From Nemertoderma westbladi (lineage: Eukaryota > Xenacoelomorpha > Nemertodermatida > Nemertodermatidae): a stretch of DNA of 23,637 bases. Position 1 is the first letter of the stretch. Each line of letters opens with the position of its first letter. The stretch spans positions 1 to 23,637 of the forward strand of contig JAUCBJ010003907.1 in assembly GCA_032718475.1 (NCBI GenBank), written 5' to 3'. Position numbers and translations under genes: made by a program. This document shows, piece after piece, positions 17,586-23,637 of the stretch. The notes under the pieces are model-generated. The model was not told the DNA's origin. It ran no database searches and saw only the letters and a list, made by a program, of their open reading frames with translations.

Positions 17586-18725
17586 ATGGTAGGACTAGGA
17601 GATAATCCTGATATGGATATCTCACATCCTGCATCTAATCCAAATGAAGACATTGTGTTAGTTAATGCTTGTCTATCGGCGTTGGTCCAGGGATCAGCGA
17701 CCCAAACGTATGAGGTTACCACGGCCGCGTGTTTATCTCGATTTCTCAGTGAGGAGATCCTCTCAGCAAAACAGGCTTTGTTTACTAAGCTCGGTTTAAA
17801 AGTTATAGACAGGCGCGACACGGCAGTACGGACTGCAGCTTCTGCCAACCTTCAGGATATCCATGACATCCTGACGAGTTTAGATGCTGCCAGATCAATG
17901 CCTGTTATTGCCGTCGCTGCATTGGATGCGCTTTCTCTGGCGATAATTATGTCAAGTAGCGCTAGCGGCAATCCAGCGAGGGTTCGAGTTGACGCTATAG
18001 ATACCGCATCTCGTCTATCCACGTTGGATTCTAAAATTGATGATCTCCAGAAATCCCTAATGGACAGGTTGAAGATGATAGAGGCAAAGTTTGCAACCAA
18101 TCCTCATCTATCTCCAGAAGTGAGTAACCCACCCCCACCTAGTCGTATGTACAGCAATGCGGTTGCGGCACGTACATGGTTGCCGGCGAAGGGACCATCG
18201 ACACCAGGGGGCAATAACCCGGTCTCTGGATACTCGTATATACCTAATAGTACGAGGTCTACCCGAACAGAGTCTCCGAGTCGTTCGATTACAGGGAGTG
18301 CGAAACGTCCACGTCGGGATTCAAATGAAACAGACGATCGGGATGACGGGTATCGTGTTATTGGGAAGAAAGGAAGGATATATGGTAAACCCATCGTGAT
18401 GGGAACAGGGAAGATATCAGCGGATAAAGTGATAGGAAAACCTGCACCAGCAGAAATATTTACTAATAGACACGCCAAGGAGATGTCTTGCAATGAGTTG
18501 ATTGAAGGTCTCAAGGCTAACGGAATCATCCCAATTTCAGTAAAGAAAGTTTCGCACGATGATTCAAGGACGTCGAGCTTCCGTATTACTATCCCCCCTC
18601 AGTGTCCCCCGGCATTGTGGTCATATAGAGTTGGTGTGCGGGAGTGGACCTACTACCCCAGCAAATCTAATATGACGAAGCAGTCTGCTCAGCCGGCTAT
18701 TGGAGGGTCTGGCAATAGTTCTTGA
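17586..18725 (+). CDS. LINE-A ORF1 protein (RNA-binding, gag-like)
   Basis: Intact 379-aa ORF. ORF1 proteins of LINEs coat element RNA and assist target-primed reverse transcription. Residues 1-130 are mostly Ala/Ser/Leu-rich helix. Residues about 143-169 (STLDSKIDDLQKSLMDRLKM) look like a short coiled coil. A Pro/Ser/Arg-rich linker with a basic patch (KRPRRD, 240-245) could be a nuclear or RNA-binding signal. Residues about 289-358 resemble the RRM-like C-terminal domain seen in many LINE ORF1 proteins, including a VSHDDSRTSSFRITIP strand and a closing WTYYP. No CCHC zinc knuckle is seen. The ATG at 17586 is the first in the frame, and the stop at 18723-18725 lies 19 bp before the ORF2 start. 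The intact state contrasts with ORF2. Confidence 0.85.
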   Translation: MVGLGDNPDMDISHPASNPNEDIVLVNACLSALVQGSATQTYEVTTAACLSRFLSEEILSAKQALFTKLGLKVIDRRDTAVRTAASANLQDIHDILTSLDAARSMPVIAVAALDALSLAIIMSSSASGNPARVRVDAIDTASRLSTLDSKIDDLQKSLMDRLKMIEAKFATNPHLSPEVSNPPPPSRMYSNAVAARTWLPAKGPSTPGGNNPVSGYSYIPNSTRSTRTESPSRSITGSAKRPRRDSNETDDRDDGYRVIGKKGRIYGKPIVMGTGKISADKVIGKPAPAEIFTNRHAKEMSCNELIEGLKANGIIPISVKKVSHDDSRTSSFRITIPPQCPPALWSYRVGVREWTYYPSKSNMTKQSAQPAIGGSGNSS

Positions 18726-18744
18726 ATGGCCTCTATCTGTTTAA

Positions 18745-21700
18745 ATGGCTACCAACTCCATCACAGGTGCTTTTGTTAACAAGCCCTTGACTGTGATTTC
18801 CTATAATAGTACTGGCTTTAGTTCTGATAAACAGGAGTTTATTAAATTCCTCGCCCTAAGTGCAGACATTATTTTACTGCAAGAACACTTTATATTAAAA
18901 GATAATACTAATTTTATTAAACGCCATTTTAGCGACTTTGATGCGTTTATAGAACCAGCTATATACAATAACGATAATCAGCAAGGTCGTCCAGTTGCGG
19001 CACTTTGTATATTAATTAAGAAAACATTAGCTAAATTTGTTCACCCCATTAAAACAAATAATTTCCGTTTACAGGCCATAAATTTATCTCTCCCAGATAA
19101 ACAGTTTGTAATTATAAATAGTTATTTTCCCGTAGATACACGAACAGTCGATTTGAGTTTAGTTAGCGATAATTTGCTGCAAATTATTAACGATATAAGA
19201 AATATTATTAGTGACTCGAATGGTCACTTCTTTTGGGGGGGGGGGTGACCTTAATACTGATTTTGCAAGACATACAGCACATGTTTCGCTGGTTAATTCT
19301 TTTGTTTCAGATTATAGCCTAAATGTTTTATGGGATTACAGTATTTCGATGTTGATTATACTTTTTTGTGCTCACTTAATAATATTTTATATACGTCAAC
19401 AATTGATCATTTCTTAGTTGTTTCACAATCCATTTTAAATTCATGTACAGAAGCGGGAGTATTTCACCCTGGAGCCAATTTATCGAATCATTCACCGGTG
19501 TATTTTAAACTTAGTTTAGGCGATATTAATTGTAATATATCTTCATGGGAGAATAGTGAAGGTAAATTAAACTTTTCGAGAGCAACTAATGAACAAAAAC
19601 AACTGTTTAAGCAAACCCTAATAGAGGGTTTATCAGATCATTCGTTGAATTGTGCAGATGCTCGTATGCTTATAATATTTTAGAATCTTTAAATTCGGCG
19701 ACCGAAAGTATTCCTATATTTTGCAGTAAAAGTAATAATAATACTACTTTACCGGGTTGGAACGAACATGTTCGCCCATATAAAGAGGATGCCTTGTTTT
19801 GGCACAGTGTTTGGGTGTCGGCCGGTAGGCCGAATGCGAGCAGTAGTAATGGAAATATTTTTCATATGAGACGCACCTCTAGGTTGCAATATAAATATGC
19901 TGTCCGGCGTTTAAAATCGAAGGTTGACAAAGTACGTAAGGATAAGTTTATGGAGGCTTGTTTAACGAGCAATGGTGATATATTTACTGAAATTAGGAAA
20001 TTACGCGGTAAATCGTCTAAGGAATATAGTACAGTTGTAGATGGTGAATCTGATGACGCATCTATTGCTAATGTGTTTTCGTCTATATATAATAATTTAT
20101 ATAATCAAGATTATGGTTCTGAGCTGGATTCCCTGTCAGCAGATACAGTATTAATGTCAAATTATCCGGTTATAATGCGAATAATGATTTAATTACACCA
20201 CAGTTAGTCTCTATGGCCATCCACAAGCTCAAAGCTAATAAATCTGATGCTACATATAATTTTAACTCTGGTTGTTTTATTTTTGCAAACTTGGAATTGG
20301 CAGACCATTTGTGTATTCTATTCAACTCATATTTATATCATGGTTACGTTCCTTTGTTGTTATTGAAATCTGCAATTATACCACTGATTAAAGATAAGTT
20401 AGGAGATAGTGCCTCATCCTATAATTATAGAGCAATAGCATTGTCTTCCTTAGTATTAAAGATTTTTGAGTGGGTAGTTATTATATCTCAACGTGATTCA
20501 CTTAAGTTAGATGAGCTGCAATTTGGCTTCCAACCAGATTCCAGTACTTCTATGTGTAGCTGGGCTGCGAAAGAATGCATATCGTTTTACTCTCGGTTCT
20601 CTACACCAGTTTTTGGTTGTTTATTAGATCTTACCAAAGCTTTCCATTTGGTGGAGTGCCACGCATTGTTTTTAGAATTGCTTAGTAATGGACTTTCGCC
20701 GTTATTTATTCGTACTCTAATATATATATATATAGAAATCAGTCATGTATTGTGCGTTGGGGAAAGACAGATTCCCGGGAGTTTCCTATTAGTAATGGTG
20801 TGCGACAAGGCTCGGTCGCTTCACCATTGTTATTTTGTGTTGTTATAAATAAACTCATTATATATTTACGTAATGCTAACATTGGTTGTCATATTGGTTC
20901 TAGATATTTTGGGGTAGTTGTTTATGCGGATGACATCTTTTTATTATGTCCATCTATTAGCTATTATCTATCATCTATTATCTTAATAATAATAATAATA
21001 ATATTTATTTATAACGCGCCCTATCAGTTAGGGGCCGTCCAAGTACAAGTTGTTCAGGCTTGCAGTATATGCTTAACATTTGCAGTTGTTTTGCCAAAGA
21101 ATATAAAATGCAATTCAGTACCAATTTTGACCCAAATAAAAGTAAATCCAAATTCATTCCATTCGCTAATAGGTGGAATCCACCGAATATTAATCTTACC
21201 GTAGATGGCATTAGGTTGCCATGGGTACAGGAAGCTTTACATTTAGGTAATATTTTTAATTATAAAGGTACAAGCAACTCGGATATTTTAAATAAACGTG
21301 GTAAATTTATAGGAAAATTAGGGTGTCTACGACAAGAATTCTCATTCTCGCATCCGTCCTGTTTATTAGAATTGCAGCGTATTTATGCAACCAGTTTGTA
21401 CGGGAGTGCTTTGTGGGACCTTTGGGATGAAAGTTGCCTACGTTTGATTCGTTCTTGGAATATTAATGTTAGAACGGTGTTTAAGTTACCGTACAACACC
21501 CATAGGTTTATAGTAGAAGGTTTGGCACATTTTCCGTATCCAACATCCATGTTATGTAGTCGTCTCTTAAAGTTTTCGGATACGGTCCTTCTTAGCAAGA
21601 AACCGTCGATACGTTTCCTTGCGAACTTGGTATTTTTTGATTGTAGGACAGTGAGTGTTGCAAATCTTAAACGTATTAGTAATAATTGTAATCTTGATAG

Positions 21701-21875
21701 TAATTTCATTGTTCGTGCAGATATTTTTAATAAAAAGTGGTATTTAAACAGTGAAAACGAGCACTTAGTAGACACATGTAGAGAGATTATTGAGTGCGGC
21801 CACAATAATCTTGAAGTACCTGGTTTTAAGCAAGAGGAACTTGAAGTTATTCTTAAAAATATTTGTGTTAGTTAG
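18745..21875 (+). pseudogene. LINE-A ORF2: endonuclease and reverse transcriptase, frameshifted
   Basis: APE-type endonuclease signatures come first: SYNSTGF, QEHF, GGDLNTD, TIDHF and NHSPV (18745-19510). A linker with YKYAVRRLKSK follows, then the RT: fingers with AIHKLKANKSD, motif A LLDLTKAF, motif B NGVRQGSVASPLLF, motif C VYADD (20923-20934), and a C-terminal region to a TAG at 21873-21875. The frame changes at an 11-base G run (19235-19245), near 19340, near 19665, near 20160 and at a TA microsatellite (about 20720-20733). A ~95-bp insert (20962-21056) shifts it again. I found no nonsense codon in the correct frames. The protein in a functional copy would nick target DNA and prime cDNA synthesis on it. 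This copy cannot encode a full product as read. Confidence 0.9.
20962..21056. mobile_element. Short insert within LINE-A RT, between motifs C and D
   Basis: After YADDIFLLCPSIS the RT homology breaks and resumes at GLQYMLNIC 95 bp later. The insert has AATAATAATAAT repeats, then ATTTATTTATAACGCGCCCT and a GC-richer stretch. 95 is 2 modulo 3, which accounts exactly for the frame change. An AAT-repeat next to a GCGCC box suggests a fragment of a SINE or MITE; the family is not certain. Confidence 0.6.
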
Positions 21876-21935
21876 GCCGTTAATAGGTTTCAAGTTATAT
21901 AGCCATATATTTATATTTACAATCATACTTTTTAC

Positions 21936-21961
21936 AGCACAACAACAGGCGTTGTTGTGCT
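21936..21961 (+). other. Perfect 11-bp hairpin in the LINE-A 3' UTR
   Basis: AGCACAACAAC (21936-21946) pairs fully with GTTGTTGTGCT (21951-21961) around the loop AGGC. It lies 60 bp past the ORF2 stop. A conserved 3' stem-loop is the feature that many LINE RTs recognise in their own RNA. Confidence 0.75.
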
Positions 21962-22118
21962 AAGCCCACCCGCTTACATTATCCTTTCATGTACTGTATT
22001 AATTAATACATTTTCTCTATGTTTGTGCTACCTACATTAATTACTTAGTTACTTAGGAGCTGTACTATTGTATTTATGTATCTTAAACATAATATGTATG
22101 ATGATAACTAATAATAAT

Positions 22119-22741
22119 ATCGTTAGTGTAAAAGTTGAAGAGACTAGGCAAGAGCAGTGAGCCCTGCTTTAATCCTTTCAGAGTTGGGGTGATGGGAACT
22201 GCTTCGATGTGTTCTGAGAACTTCAGAAATATCCGGCTGCATGAGTAGTACGTCCAAATAGTAGAGACAATATGGGGATTAATATCTGCATCAAGCAGCT
22301 TCCAGGCTAGGATCACAAAGTCCACGTTTGGGAATGCGGATTCAATGTCAAACTAGCAGACGTAGATCGGAGAGCCCTTGAGTTGGTAGTGCTGCAGACA
22401 TTCTAGGACAATGGCCACTATGGCATTGGTTCCGTACTTCTTCTGGTAGGTGGTTTGGTTTCCATTTGGTTGGAGTGTTGCTAGGTAGTTGGTTAAAATG
22501 ACATGCTCAAAAATCTTGGCAAATATACTTATAGAGGCTATTGGCTGGTAGGATGATGGGTCGTCTATGTCTCTGCCTTTCCCCTTGTAGTGGCTAGTCA
22601 GGACTGAGTCTCCAAAGAAGTTTGGCACTGTACCTAGTTTGATGCATTGGTTTATGATAGCGGCTAGGGTTATACAGATTGGCCCTGGATCTAGGTGTAG
22701 GAAATGCTCTACTACCAATGATGAGACGCAGGGGCTGTTCT
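22119..22741 (-). mobile_element. LINE-B, 5' half (RT fingers and palm through motif B)
   Basis: The minus strand encodes HYKGKGRDIDDPSSYQPI (RT fingers), then motif A DIESAFPNVD, which is directly preceded by a TAG stop (22353-22355), then motif B GLKQGSLLLPSLFNFYTND. Homology stops at 22119 just before the expected YADD, which is found at 17399-17410. On the upstream side an in-frame TAG at about 22740 ends the readable homology beside the poly-G tract, so the element is 5' truncated or obscured. Pseudogene. Confidence 0.85.
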
Positions 22742-22753
22742 AGGATTTTGCTT

Positions 22754-22778
22754 GGGGGGGGGGGGGGGGGGGGGGGGG
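22754..22778. repeat. Poly-G tract, 25 bases
   Basis: Uninterrupted G run between two RT fragments that point away from each other. It may mark an insertion junction or an uncertain assembly point. Confidence 0.9.
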
Positions 22779-22879
22779 CAATATATTAAATTTACCAAGA
22801 ACGATTTTTCGGACTTGTAAATGGATCCACGCAAGCCGTGGAGTCCAATCTGGACACGTTTATAAACGCCAGATTTAAA

Positions 22880-23637
22880 ATCGTTCCAACATAAACATTC
22901 CCAGCAACAACTTGTCTACTCTGAACATTGTGAACCTGATTTATATTCAATTCAATGCTCAACAATGCAGTACAAATCGGCTCAATAATGACAGGGTATT
23001 GCCTGATAACTTTATAGAAGTAAAAGTGTCTGAGTCTGTACTCCCATATATTCCCATTGGCGATATCTCCTTTGCAGAAGTGAAGGCTGCTGCAAAGAGC
23101 ATTAAGACCAATCGTGCCAGTGGAGTAGATGGTGTTCCCCCTGAGGTCTTTAAAATACCTGAGTGTTTAAAGCTCATCTATCCCATCATAGTAGACATGT
23201 ACCGAACAACAAGAGTCCCACAAGAAATGAAAACGAATAAGTTGGTGCCAGTTCCCAAGAAGGGCAACCTAACACTCTATGGTTCTTTTCGGGGAATCTC
23301 ATTGATCTCGATTGCTGCAAAGCTATACAATAGGATTCTATTAAATCGCATCAGGGATCCCATTGAGAAAACTGCTCCGTGGAAATCAGAATGGGTTCCG
23401 TAAAAGTCGTGGGACCATGGAGCCCATTTTGGCACTTAGAAGGATAATTGAAAAGTTATCAAAAAAGAAAGACAGGCATCTGGCTGTTATCTTTGTTGGC
23501 TTCTTCAATGCCTTTGATTCAGTCTCTCGCTCACGTATGTTCAGCATATTTTCATTATATGGGATTCCTGATGAAATTATTGCAGCAATCAGATCAGTAT
23601 ACGATGGTTCGACAACATTTGTGTCTACTGTTGACGG
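22880..23637 (+). pseudogene. LINE-C reverse transcriptase fragment, runs off the window
   Basis: Plus-strand non-LTR RT. The first frame, open from about 22879, includes ASGVDGVPPEVFK and VPVPKKGNLTLYGSFRGISL, with AAKLYNRILLNRIRDP, typical of RT fingers. It ends at a TAA at 23401-23403. The RT continues in another frame from about 23385 with NGFRKSRGTMEPILALRRII, a one-base frameshift. Motif A reads VIFVGFFNAFDS: Gly stands where the first catalytic Asp of the usual hydrophobic-D-F pattern is expected, so even a corrected frame would be inactive. The 3' part lies outside the window. It differs from LINE-A and LINE-B; clade not assigned. Confidence 0.85.

Larger units (their letters stand above)
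17441..22118 (+). mobile_element. LINE-A, two-ORF non-LTR retrotransposon inserted into LINE-B
   Basis: About 4.7 kb: 5' UTR (17441-17585, containing CTGACTGACTGAC repeats), ORF1, a 19-bp gap, ORF2 (endonuclease and RT), and a 3' UTR with a perfect hairpin ending in an AATAATAAT-type tail rather than poly(A). Boundaries come from LINE-B: deleting 17441-22118 restores an uninterrupted RT frame across the junction. Target duplication is absent or no more than about 2-3 bp (AT). The short-repeat 3' tail and two-ORF layout fit CR1/L2-like lineages, but the clade is an inference. It appears full length or nearly so. Confidence 0.88.

Noticed and set aside
17582-18529. Minus-strand ORFs opposite LINE-A ORF1
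   Set aside because: Antisense shadows; the plus frame has the coiled-coil and RRM-like features.
21383-21805. Minus-strand 140-aa ORF opposite the LINE-A C-terminal region
   Set aside because: Antisense shadow of the 21057-21875 coding frame.
1-23637. tRNA, rRNA or snRNA genes
   Set aside because: I looked for T-loop (GTTCGA-type) and rRNA-like blocks and found none that fold convincingly; weak promoters alone were not reported.

Overview
The window looks like repeat-rich, gene-poor nuclear DNA of an animal, most likely a marine invertebrate. The reasons are a globin of animal neuroglobin/globin-X type, AT-rich spacers, long minisatellites, and three kinds of non-LTR retrotransposon plus a Ty3/gypsy-type LTR element. 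There are no operons or bacterial-style gene packing. The species cannot be named from the sequence alone.

Layout. 161-255 is a 21-bp tandem repeat and 390-1304 a long minisatellite of 10-bp units. An intact, single-exon globin gene lies on the minus strand at 2038-2604, with a poly(A) signal at 1786-1791. 2940-4204 is one copy of a dispersed repeat that contains a (GTC)n tract and seven ~146-bp satellite monomers; a diverged copy lies at 13305-14788. 4880-5018 resembles a retrotransposon 3' tail. An unrecognised 134-aa ORF lies at 6734-7138.

8388-12166 is a complete LTR-retrotransposon insertion on the minus strand. It has 222-bp LTRs that look identical, a 5-bp target-site duplication (GTATC), a polypurine tract and a damaged pol, but no gag, protease or primer-binding site. 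It sits inside an open frame that becomes continuous across the empty site. A 142-bp foldback element lies at 12876-13017 and a 52-bp satellite with a trimeric higher-order unit at 15503-16155.

The right third is a nest of non-LTR elements. An older element on the minus strand (called LINE-B here) is cut in two, at 22741-22119 and 17440-16430, by a 4.7-kb two-ORF element on the plus strand (LINE-A, 17441-22118). LINE-A carries ORF1, an endonuclease/RT ORF2 with several frameshifts, a ~95-bp insert in its RT domain, and a 3' hairpin. A third RT fragment (LINE-C, plus strand) begins near 22880 and runs off the window; its first catalytic Asp is replaced by Gly.

The only convincing intact host gene is the globin. 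Everything else recognisable is mobile or satellite DNA, mostly decayed. The strongest structural results are the two insertions whose boundaries can be read to the base: the LTR element with its duplication, and LINE-A splitting LINE-B in frame.
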